Of a stretch of DNA of 6,591 nucleotides, positions 1-5,142 are shown one piece after another. How positions within the stretch are numbered: position 1 is the first letter of the stretch; every line of letters begins with the position of its first letter. The stretch covers positions 1-6,591 of the forward strand of contig JBHGWS010000080.1 in the NCBI GenBank assembly GCA_041936745.1, given 5' to 3'. Under the pieces are notes generated by a model. It was not told the DNA's origin. It searched no databases and saw only the letters and a program-made list of their open reading frames with translations. The stretch comes from Darwinibacter acetoxidans_A. GTDB lineage: Bacteria > Bacillota > Limnochordia > Darwinibacteriales > Darwinibacteriaceae. A program made the translations under genes and the position numbers.

Positions 1-128
1 TGATCTAGGCTGGGGGCGCTTTTCAGATAGGCGGAAAAAACGCCCACAGAGGCTCCCAGCAGTGTGGAACCTAAGATTACAATTACATAAATTAAGACTG
101 AGCGCCTTTTAGTCCTGGGTTTTGCCAC
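1..128 (-). CDS. N-terminus of a class A penicillin-binding protein-like membrane protein (partial)
   Basis: Only the first 42 codons lie in the window; the gene runs off the left edge. The GTG start at 126-128 follows a GGAGG at 136-140 (minus strand) with 7-nt spacing, which settles the start. The peptide opens with a basic stretch (KPRTKRR), then one hydrophobic span at about residues 10-33, then AYLKSAPSLD. A short basic cytoplasmic tail, a single membrane anchor and a following PSLD motif are typical of class A penicillin-binding proteins (PBP1A family), whose glycosyltransferase domain polymerises lipid II outside the membrane. The catalytic domains are outside the window, so the family call is an inference from the anchor region. 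Another single-pass exported protein, such as a LytR-CpsA-Psr enzyme, is possible but fits the PSLD motif less well. It is divergent from yunB. Confidence 0.62.
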   Translation of the reverse strand, partial: MAKPRTKRRSVLIYVIVILGSTLLGASVGVFSAYLKSAPSLD

Positions 129-143
129 CCTGACACCTCCCTG

Positions 144-174
144 GAATAATTCATTACTTATTATATCATACAGT
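144..174 (+). promoter_or_regulatory. Possible sigma-E-type promoter for yunB
   Basis: CATACAGT at 167-174 matches the sigma-E -10 consensus (CATACAnT) at every specified position. Upstream is GAATAAT at 144-150, which contains the ATA core of the -35. The gap between the two is a few bases wider than usual. B. subtilis yunB is known to be transcribed by sigma-E in the mother cell, so the element is where one would expect it, with a leader of about 60 nt. It overlaps the minus-strand extended -10. The odd spacing keeps confidence low. Confidence 0.33.
160..168 (-). promoter_or_regulatory. Extended -10 promoter for the minus-strand PBP-like gene
   Basis: Read on the minus strand, this is TGATATAAT, a perfect TGn plus TATAAT extended -10 element. 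The predicted start of transcription is near position 153, giving a leader of about 25 nt that contains the GGAGG site. A TTGACA hexamer occurs on the same strand at 190-195, but it is 24 bp from the -10, too far to act as a normal -35. An extended -10 can work without a good -35. Confidence 0.6.
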
Positions 175-243
175 TCGTTAAATAGTCGCTGTCAAATAAG
201 GGTCAAGGCCAACATAAGATGACTTGAGAGGGGGTTTGTTTTC

Positions 244-957
244 GTGGTACACTGGCAGTGGCAGAAAAATCCCCGCGGCGGCCGGGGCAAAAAAAAGCCC
301 GGCTGGCGCGTCTACATCGGCCTAGTCCTTTTTATAACAATCCTGTTTTCCGTAGTTGCTTTAATGATTGTGGAAAGGCGTTTGGCTCCGGTGCTGCACG
401 CCTGGGCCGAAACCAGGGCAGTCAGTATCGCCACCAGAGCCATTAATATCGCTGTGGAAGAAATGATGGCAGTCAGCCTCAGTGAAGCGGCTATGGCCGT
501 TTTAATCCGTGACAGCGAGGGCAACTTACAGGGCGTGCAGTATGACATGGGTGAAGTTAACCGCATTTCCAGCCAAGCTACCCATAAGATCCTGCAGACT
601 CTAATCAATATGGGGGAAGAAATTTTCCCCATTCCTTTGGGCCAGATTACCGGTTTGGATTTTTTGGCCTCTTGGGGGCCTGGGATCCCGGTACGGATGA
701 TTCCCGTGGGCGGTTTAACAACGACACCTGTGGCCAGTTTTGAAAGCGCCGGTATCAACCAGACCTGGCATCGGGTGCTTTTAGACATTCAAGTGAGAAT
801 TAGGGTAGCCGTACCCTTACAGGCCGAGGAAATTCTTGTTTCCACGCGGGTACCCATTGTGGAAGAAGTTTTTATCGGCGCTGTTCCCACTTGGTACTTT
901 GCCGGGCGGGACAATCTGACTACGGGAGCGGGTAAGATTGAATTCCCCTTAGAGTAG
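244..957 (+). CDS. yunB: Sporulation protein YunB
   Basis: A 237-residue protein with a basic cytoplasmic N-terminus (RGGRGKKKPG), one membrane span at about residues 21-43, and an extracytoplasmic domain. Hallmarks of the YunB family (about 250 residues in B. subtilis) are visible: ERRLAPVLHAWAETRA followed by ATRAINIAV near 44-71, IPLGQITG near 130-137, and GPGIPVRMIPVG at 145-156. The GTG start at 244 follows a purine-rich site (GAGAGGGGG, 226-234) with 9-nt spacing. In B. subtilis YunB is sigma-E dependent and needed for efficient sporulation; its biochemical role is not established. The gene is divergent from a PBP-like gene and converges on lgt with only 13 nt between stop codons. No convincing terminator separates the two. 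A possible sigma-E -10 element lies upstream. Confidence 0.93.
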   Translation: MVHWQWQKNPRGGRGKKKPGWRVYIGLVLFITILFSVVALMIVERRLAPVLHAWAETRAVSIATRAINIAVEEMMAVSLSEAAMAVLIRDSEGNLQGVQYDMGEVNRISSQATHKILQTLINMGEEIFPIPLGQITGLDFLASWGPGIPVRMIPVGGLTTTPVASFESAGINQTWHRVLLDIQVRIRVAVPLQAEEILVSTRVPIVEEVFIGAVPTWYFAGRDNLTTGAGKIEFPLE

Positions 958-970
958 GGCTTCTGCTTTC

Positions 971-1702
971 TTAAACCTGATTTTTCCTATCTAAAATCAA
1001 AGTGGCCGGCAGTGTTATTAGGCAGATAGCAAGCGCTATAATTTGGCTCAGCACAAACGGGCCGTACAGTTTACTGTGCTGGCGGATAAAATCCAAGAAA
1101 AACCGCACAACGGAATGGGCCAGAAGAACGCGCAAAAAAGCGTAACCGGGGTAACGGGGGCTTTTAGCCCATTTCCAGGCGAAAGGTAAAATCAGCAGCG
1201 AAGCCAAGACCTCATAAAGTTGGCTGGGATGCACCGGCACCGGCGTGCGGGGGAATTTAACGGCCCAGGGTAGATTGGTAGGGGGACCGTAAAGCTCGCC
1301 GTTTAGAAAATTCCCCAAGCGGATAAACACGTGCCCCACAGGGAGAATGGGAGCGGCCAGATCTGCCAGCTGCCAATAGGCAAGTTTATGTTTGCGCACA
1401 AAATAGATGCCGGCGACCATAATTAGAAGAATGGCACCGTGGGAAGCCATTCCGCCGCGGGCGAAAATGTCTTTCGGGTGTTTTAAATAGTGTGGCAGAT
1501 CGGGGATTATTGCGCCAATGCGGGCCCCAAGCAGGCCCGCTACCGCACCCAGATAAAAAAGGCTGTCGATGGTTTGGGCTTTCAACTTGTGGATTTTGGC
1601 GAAATGATGGATGATAAAATAAGCGGACAACAAGGTTAACGCCATAAGGATGCCGTACCAGTAAATATCCAATGAACCAATACTAAATGCGATTGGGTAC
1701 AA
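971..1702 (-). CDS. lgt: Phosphatidylglycerol--prolipoprotein diacylglyceryl transferase
   Basis: A polytopic membrane enzyme that moves diacylglycerol from phosphatidylglycerol to the lipobox cysteine of prolipoproteins, the first step in lipoprotein maturation. The signature is clear: IRLGNFLNGELYG (Arg128 and Asn131 in the 243-residue numbering), GGMASHGA with the conserved His88, HPSQLYE near 158-164, and VRFFLDFIRQ with Arg200, matching E. coli Arg143, His103 and Arg239. The glycine that usually precedes the signature arginine is isoleucine here. TTG at 1700-1702 is preferred as start: AGAGGTGAG (1707-1715) sits 6 nt upstream as a Shine-Dalgarno site, and the product then begins MYPIAFSIG, as Lgt proteins usually do. 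An upstream in-frame GTG at 1709-1711 lies inside that site and would have no room for a ribosome binding site. Monocistronic within the window. Confidence 0.94.
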   Translation of the reverse strand: MYPIAFSIGSLDIYWYGILMALTLLSAYFIIHHFAKIHKLKAQTIDSLFYLGAVAGLLGARIGAIIPDLPHYLKHPKDIFARGGMASHGAILLIMVAGIYFVRKHKLAYWQLADLAAPILPVGHVFIRLGNFLNGELYGPPTNLPWAVKFPRTPVPVHPSQLYEVLASLLILPFAWKWAKSPRYPGYAFLRVLLAHSVVRFFLDFIRQHSKLYGPFVLSQIIALAICLITLPATLILDRKNQV

Positions 1703-1785
1703 GATGCTCACCTCTGTATTTTTGTTCGTCTGATGCTAATTCCACCTCTTGAGGAAAATACCTGCTTTTGGCTGGAGGGTTCATG

Positions 1786-2841
1786 ATGAAACGAATCGTA
1801 TTAACCGGCGGCGGCACCGCAGGGCATGTAACGCCGCACTTTGCCCTGCTGCCCGCCCTGCGGCGGGGCAAATGGGACATTCATTATATCGGTACATTTG
1901 ACGGCATTGAGCGGGAACTGATCGAAGGGAACCTGCCTTATTACCCCATCAGCGCCGGCAAGCTGCGCCGCTACTTTGATCTTAAAAATTTCAGCGATCC
2001 CTTTCGCGTCTTGCATGGATTCTGGCAGGCAAGAAAGATCTTAAAGGGGCTTAGGCCCCAGGTGGTTTTCAGCAAAGGCGGCTTTGTGACCGTGCCTGTT
2101 ACGGTGGCGGCCTGGTCCTTGGGCATTCCCGTCATTTTGCACGAATCTGACCTGACGCCGGGGCTTGCCAATCGGCTCAGCCTGCCTTTTGCCCAAATCT
2201 TGTGCCTTACCTTCCCCGAGTCTTTAGAATATGTAAAAAAGAAAGCGGTTGTGACCGGTACGCCGATTCGCAGTGAGATTACGGCGGGCTGCCGGGAAAA
2301 AGGCCTGCAGCTTTGCGGTTTTTCCAATGATCTTCCCGTTTTATTAATTATGGGCGGCAGCCTCGGCTCAGCTGTGTTGAATGATATAATCCGGGCCAAC
2401 CTTAAAACATTAACGGAGCGCTATCAGTTAATCCACCTCTGCGGCAGGGGCAATTTGATGACAGGCGCCCCAAACCGGCACTACTGCCAATTTGAATACG
2501 CCCAAGAAGAAATGCCGCATCTTTTAGCCGCGGCGGATTTTGTTGTTTCCCGGGCAGGCGCCAACTCCATCTTTGAGCTTTTGGCCTTGGCCAAACCGAA
2601 TATTTTGGTGCCTTTATCCAAAGAAGTAAGTAGGGGAGATCAAATCCTTAACGCCCGCTCTTTTGTTAAGCAGGGCTTCAGCCTGGCTTTGGCGGAAGAA
2701 GACTTAAGTTTAAAGGCGCTGCTTGCCAAGCTGAACAGTTTGGCCGAAAACAGCCAGGCTTTCATTCATAAAATGAAGGCATCGAAAATGGGCGATGGCA
2801 CTAAAAATGTTTTGGAAATAATTGAAGGGTATGCCAACTAA
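1786..2841 (+). CDS. murG: MurG-type UDP-GlcNAc:lipid I N-acetylglucosaminyltransferase (stand-alone, MurG2-like)
   Basis: A 351-residue GT-B glycosyltransferase expected to add GlcNAc to lipid I, making lipid II on the inner face of the membrane. The N-terminal G-loop is GGGTAGHVTPH (8-18) with the conserved His14. The acceptor-side motif is HESDLTPGLANR (119-130), where classical MurG has HEQN. The C-terminal domain has GGSLGS (190-195), SRAGANSIFE (255-264, with Glu264) and RGDQILNA (283-290) in place of the usual Gln-rich segment. These variants, together with KLRRYFDLKNFSDPFRV, mark the clade that B. cereus annotates as MurG2 and that many clostridia carry outside the division-cell wall cluster. 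The ATG at 1786 is chosen because GGAGG (1774-1778) lies 7 nt upstream; the adjacent ATG at 1783 would leave only 4 nt. The gene stands alone, ending at a strong terminator. It may be a second copy or the only MurG; the window cannot tell. Confidence 0.9.
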   Translation: MKRIVLTGGGTAGHVTPHFALLPALRRGKWDIHYIGTFDGIERELIEGNLPYYPISAGKLRRYFDLKNFSDPFRVLHGFWQARKILKGLRPQVVFSKGGFVTVPVTVAAWSLGIPVILHESDLTPGLANRLSLPFAQILCLTFPESLEYVKKKAVVTGTPIRSEITAGCREKGLQLCGFSNDLPVLLIMGGSLGSAVLNDIIRANLKTLTERYQLIHLCGRGNLMTGAPNRHYCQFEYAQEEMPHLLAAADFVVSRAGANSIFELLALAKPNILVPLSKEVSRGDQILNARSFVKQGFSLALAEEDLSLKALLAKLNSLAENSQAFIHKMKASKMGDGTKNVLEIIEGYAN

Positions 2842-2874
2842 AAGCCAAGCCGCCAAAAGGCGGCTTAGGTTTTA
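2838..2874 (+). terminator. Rho-independent terminator of murG
   Basis: The core stem AAGCCGCC (2847-2854) pairs perfectly with GGCGGCTT (2859-2866) around an AAAA loop. It extends outward, with one bulge per side, through CC/GG to CTAAAA (2838-2843) pairing with TTTTAG (2869-2874). The TTTT forms the downstream U-tract. The stem begins at the murG stop codon. Confidence 0.85.
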
Positions 2875-3264
2875 GCCTGCATTAATTTTTCGGAAGCCTC
2901 CCACAGCCCACGAACGTTACGGTAACTTAAAGCAAGTAAAGTTCGGGGTGTTTAAGCCGTACTGCCACTTGCCGTGGCCGGTAAACTGAAAATCCGCTGC
3001 TCGAAGGTGAAACCGTCTTGGGGCCCCAGCGGATATGGTATTCCGCCGTATTGGACGGGGATCGTCCGCTACTGACGCCGATTTTTACCTTTGCCGGCAG
3101 CCGCTTTTTAAAAGTCGAGTTTCACAAAATTTTCTTGCTGGTAAGTTGTTGAATAAAAGACAGATTCTGCAAAACGGGCTTTTCCTGCTAATGGTTCCTG
3201 GTGGCGGTTTATTAAAAACTGCTAAATGGTGCATCTTAATGGGAGGGACAAAAGGAGGGAAGCA
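2875..3264. other. Gene-free 390-bp region with several potential RNA stems (unassigned)
   Basis: No credible coding sequence was found on either strand: the open stretches lack ribosome binding sites or family features. Potential plus-strand stems are clustered at 2906-3067. They are 2906-2915 with 2941-2949 (nine or ten pairs, one bulged A); CCAC 2965-2968 with GTGG 2974-2977, extended by a bulged outer helix; ATCCGCTG 2992-2999 with CAGCGGAT 3027-3034 (8 perfect pairs, 27-nt loop containing GGGGCCCC); and GGACG 3053-3057 with CGTCC 3063-3067. The strand of CAGCGGAT can alternatively pair with TATTCCGC at 3039-3046. T-runs occur at 3081-3085 and 3104-3108 without a strong hairpin directly before them. 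No known RNA family or riboswitch was recognised. The last 15 bases hold the ribosome binding site of the next gene. Confidence 0.35.
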
Positions 3265-3426
3265 ATGTTTAAATGCCCGTTTTGCAATCAGCCTATGGAT
3301 GAATTGGACCCCGGTGATCACATGGGCTCCAGTGATCTTTATATCTGCGGGGCCTGCCAGGTGGAACATGCGGTTTATTGGCAGCACGGCGACGGCGCGC
3401 ACCCCTTGGAGGACGAGGAAAAGTAA
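3265..3426 (+). CDS. Small zinc-ribbon protein
   Basis: A 53-residue protein with two CxxC pairs, Cys4/Cys7 (KCPFC) and Cys28/Cys31 (ICGACQ), spaced as in a compact four-cysteine zinc ribbon. The C-terminus is acidic (PLEDEEK). The ATG at 3265 has an excellent AAAGGAGGG site (3251-3259) with GGAGG 6 nt upstream. An in-frame ATG further up (3226) lacks this and would only add unrelated residues. It is 20 nt upstream of the PrsW-family gene on the same strand and very likely cotranscribed with it. Zinc ribbons of this size often bind nucleic acid or another protein, but the role here cannot be read from the sequence and no named family is assigned. Confidence 0.82.
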   Translation: MFKCPFCNQPMDELDPGDHMGSSDLYICGACQVEHAVYWQHGDGAHPLEDEEK

Positions 3427-3446
3427 AAAGAAAAGGGGGCGCGCCT

Positions 3447-4097
3447 GTGCTCAGCATAATTGCCGCTTCTATTCTGCCCGGTATCTTTTGGCTGTGGTAT
3501 TTTAACCGTTACGATGTAAGGGAGAAGGAACCCCTCTCTAAAATAATGTTGTGTGTCCTCACGGGGGCTCTGGCGGTTTTACCCGCTTTAATTTGGGAGG
3601 CGCCTTTTCAAAACCTGCTGCGGGCACCTGCCGGTTGGGGGCAGCGCCTGCTCATCTCGTTTTTTGTTGTCGGTTTGGGCGAGGAGTTTTTTAAACTTCT
3701 CGCCGTTTACTTGGCGGTCTTTAGGGCGCCGGAATTCAACGAGCCCATCGACGGCATTATTTATTCCACAGCAGCCGCCGTGGGTTTTTCCGTTGTGGAA
3801 AATGTCCTTTACATCTCCGCCTTTGGTTTGAGTATTGCGCCGCTGCGGGGAACTATAGCATCTTTGGCCCACATTGCCTTTTCCGGTTTGGCCGGGTTTT
3901 ACCTTGCCAAGGCCCGCTTCACGGGCCAAAGCGGCCATTTAGGGCGGGGCCTGCTGGCAGCCGCTTTTCTGCACGGCCTTTATGATTTTCTTTTGATTAG
4001 CCGCCTCGCTTCACCTTTCGTTATCGTAGTTTTGGTTGCTTTTGCCCATTATCTTCTGCTGCGGGCAATCCGGCGAGCCCAAAACGCCTTGGGGTAG
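3447..4097 (+). CDS. prsW: PrsW-family intramembrane glutamic/metalloprotease
   Basis: A 216-residue, highly hydrophobic protein with about six to seven membrane spans. The PrsW family motifs are in order: NRYDVREKEP after the first span (20-29), GLGEEFFKLL with the Glu79-Glu80 pair, EFNEPIDGIIY then GFSVVEN with Glu118 (96-119), His142 in SLAHIAFSG, and FLHGLYDF with His176 (175-181). In B. subtilis PrsW makes the first cut in anti-sigma-W factor RsiW and related proteins act in other stress responses; the substrate here is unknown, and no anti-sigma gene is nearby. The GTG at 3447 is chosen because GGGGG (3435-3439) lies 7 nt upstream and the product then starts directly at the first membrane span. 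The reading frame is open further upstream but only as out-of-frame overlap with the zinc-ribbon gene. Probably an operon with that gene. Confidence 0.9.
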   Translation: MLSIIAASILPGIFWLWYFNRYDVREKEPLSKIMLCVLTGALAVLPALIWEAPFQNLLRAPAGWGQRLLISFFVVGLGEEFFKLLAVYLAVFRAPEFNEPIDGIIYSTAAAVGFSVVENVLYISAFGLSIAPLRGTIASLAHIAFSGLAGFYLAKARFTGQSGHLGRGLLAAAFLHGLYDFLLISRLASPFVIVVLVAFAHYLLLRAIRRAQNALG

Positions 4098-4100
4098 TTC

Positions 4101-4129
4101 TTGGCATTCCGCCCTTCCTGTGCTAAAAT
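4101..4129 (+). promoter_or_regulatory. Sigma-A promoter of yebC
   Basis: TTGGCA (-35, 4101-4106) and TAAAAT (-10, 4124-4129) are each one base from consensus, with an ideal 17-bp spacer, and the -10 is preceded by TGC (extended -10). Transcription should begin near 4136, leaving a leader of only about 15 nt that starts at the Shine-Dalgarno site. The promoter begins 3 nt after the prsW stop. Confidence 0.85.
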
Positions 4130-4151
4130 AAGGGCGAAAGGATGTGACGTC

Positions 4152-4874
4152 ATGGCAGGGCATTCCAAGTGGTCGAATATTAAGCGGAAAAAGGCCAGGG
4201 AAGATGCAAAACGGGGTCAAATTTTTACCAAGGCCGCTCGTCAAATCACTGTGGCTGTCAGAGAGGGCGGCTCAGATCCGGAGACTAATTTTCGTTTGCG
4301 TTTGGCCATCGATGCGGCGCGGGCAGTAAATATGCCTAACGATAATATTGAGCGCGCCATTGCCCGGGGAGAGGGTGGGCTGGACGGAGCAGATTTTTCG
4401 GAAATATTCTATGAAGGCTATGGGCCAAATTGGGTAGCTGTTCTACTTTACACCCTGACCGACAACCGCAATCGAACTGCCGGCGAGCTGCGGCACCGTT
4501 TTTCCAAATATGGGGGGAACCTGGGAGAAAACGGCTGTGTGGCCTGGATGTTTAAGCGCAGAGGCCTTTTAGTTGTGGAACGGGAAAAAGTGGACGAAGA
4601 TGAAGTTATGCTTCTGGCTTTGGAAGCGGGGGCCGCTGATGTGGTAGTGGAAGGCGATGTTCTGGAGATCCACACGGAACCGGCGGACTTCAGCCGGATT
4701 AAAGAGGAACTGGAAGAACAAGGCCTGGAGTTTCTCGGTGCCGAAATCAGCTTCATTGCGGAAAACAATGTTGCCATTTCAGCGGAACAGGAAAGCAGCG
4801 TGGAAAAGCTCATCGAGTCTTTGGAAGATTTGGACGAAGTTCAGGAGGTTTATTCCAATTACGAGGTTGTATAA
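4152..4874 (+). CDS. yebC: YebC/TACO1 family translation factor
   Basis: A 240-residue cytosolic protein of standard family length. The family opening MAGHSKWSNIKRKK is intact, followed by the alpha-helical domain (AIDAARAVNMPNDNIERAI, about 52-70) and domain LTDNRNRTAGELRHRFSKYG then NLGENGCVAWMF (102-134). The C-terminal domain is acidic and ends EVYSNYEVV. YebC was long listed as a transcriptional regulator; recent work on bacterial and mitochondrial members supports a role on the ribosome at stall-prone, proline-rich sequences. The usual GPGGVA segment reads GPNWVA here (91-96), a small departure. The ATG at 4152 follows GAAAGGA (4136-4142) with 9-nt spacing; the frame is open back to the prsW stop, but the family N-terminus fixes this start. 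It has its own sigma-A promoter and sits upstream of ruvCAB, a common arrangement. Confidence 0.96.
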   Translation: MAGHSKWSNIKRKKAREDAKRGQIFTKAARQITVAVREGGSDPETNFRLRLAIDAARAVNMPNDNIERAIARGEGGLDGADFSEIFYEGYGPNWVAVLLYTLTDNRNRTAGELRHRFSKYGGNLGENGCVAWMFKRRGLLVVEREKVDEDEVMLLALEAGAADVVVEGDVLEIHTEPADFSRIKEELEEQGLEFLGAEISFIAENNVAISAEQESSVEKLIESLEDLDEVQEVYSNYEVV

Positions 4875-4937
4875 TTTGGGGAAAGAGGGATAAAAAGGCA
4901 ATACCGGGGCATACTCCTTTGTTAAAGGGGTGGTTTT

Positions 4938-5036
4938 ATGCGCCGGGCCGTTGTCCTCATACTTTTAGCCGTAATTTTTTTCACACTTAGTTTTATTATA
5001 GCTCGGAAACTTTTCCCCATCGTTTTGTCGATTTAG
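4938..5036 (+). CDS. Small single-span membrane peptide (32 aa), unknown function
   Basis: A short open frame with an ATG at 4938 preceded by AAAGGGG (4924-4930), 7 nt upstream. The product starts MRRAVV, has one hydrophobic span at about residues 4-23, then ARK and a second hydrophobic tail (LFPIVLSI). The basic N-terminus suggests a type II anchor or an uncleaved signal-like helix. It lies 63 nt after yebC and ends 10 nt before a perfect terminator, so it would be the last gene of the yebC transcript. Its position between yebC and ruv genes is where B. subtilis has bofC nearby, but there is no similarity to BofC. Ribosome binding site, hydrophobic pattern and terminator placement support it; homology was not tested. 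It is not a known toxin that I recognise. Confidence 0.6.
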   Translation: MRRAVVLILLAVIFFTLSFIIARKLFPIVLSI

Positions 5037-5046
5037 CTTGCTGCAG

Positions 5047-5066
5047 CGCCCCGCCGGGGCGTTTTT
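5047..5066 (+). terminator. Rho-independent terminator after the yebC unit
   Basis: CGCCCC (5047-5052) pairs perfectly with GGGGCG (5056-5061) around a GCC loop and is followed at once by TTTTT (5062-5066). This ends the yebC plus small-peptide transcript and implies that ruvCAB has its own promoter. Confidence 0.9.
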
Positions 5067-5067
5067 A

Positions 5068-5083
5068 CTTGAATTAATTCAAG
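5068..5083. promoter_or_regulatory. 16-bp perfect palindrome upstream of ruvC, candidate operator
   Basis: CTTGAATTAATTCAAG is identical to its reverse complement. It begins one base after the terminator T-run and lies 59 bp before the ruvC start, where the ruvCAB promoter should be. ruv genes are under LexA (SOS) control in many bacteria. The half-site GAAT here differs from the GAAC/GTTC of the B. subtilis LexA box, so the regulator is open. A TTGGCA hexamer at 5088-5093 with TATGTC at 5110-5115 (16-bp spacer) is a weak promoter candidate. Confidence 0.4.
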
Positions 5084-5142
5084 CCTTTTGGCAAGGGATT
5101 AATTTGGGCTATGTCGAATACTCATTCGGAGGAAGTGATGCA

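Noticed and set aside
312..788. 158-codon open frame on the minus strand inside yunB
   Set aside because: It is the antisense of a clear YunB gene and shows no family features or ribosome binding site.
978..999. Inverted repeat TGATTTT/AAAATCA at the lgt 3' end, considered as a shared terminator
   Set aside because: It is AT-rich and lies inside the lgt coding sequence; no T-run follows it on either strand.
1703..1785. Search for promoters in the lgt/murG divergent gap
   Set aside because: No pair of -35 and -10 hexamers with acceptable spacing was convincing on either strand, so none is annotated.
3003..3015. GAAGGTGAAACCG, a loose likeness to the T-box sequence or to a cobalamin riboswitch segment
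   Set aside because: The T-box needs GGTGGnACC, which is not met, and neither a specifier loop, a B12-box, nor a downstream amino acid or cobalamin gene is present.
3054..3062. GACGGGGAT, resembling the start of tmRNA (TTCGACGGGGAT)
   Set aside because: The rest of the tmRNA 5' acceptor region, the tag reading frame and a matching 3' end with a T-arm are absent; here the bases form a local GGACG/CGTCC hairpin.
2952..3065. Open stretches of about 40 codons on both strands, possible gene remnant
   Set aside because: Neither has a start codon with a ribosome binding site or a recognisable family match, and stretches this short are expected by chance at this GC content.
3035..3505. 156-codon open frame on the plus strand
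   Set aside because: It has no ribosome binding site and crosses the zinc-ribbon and prsW genes in another frame, with a composition unlike a folded protein.
4145..4152. TGACGTCA, an 8-bp palindrome touching the yebC start codon
   Set aside because: Eight-base palindromes are common by chance, and it sits in the ribosome binding site spacer without further symmetry.
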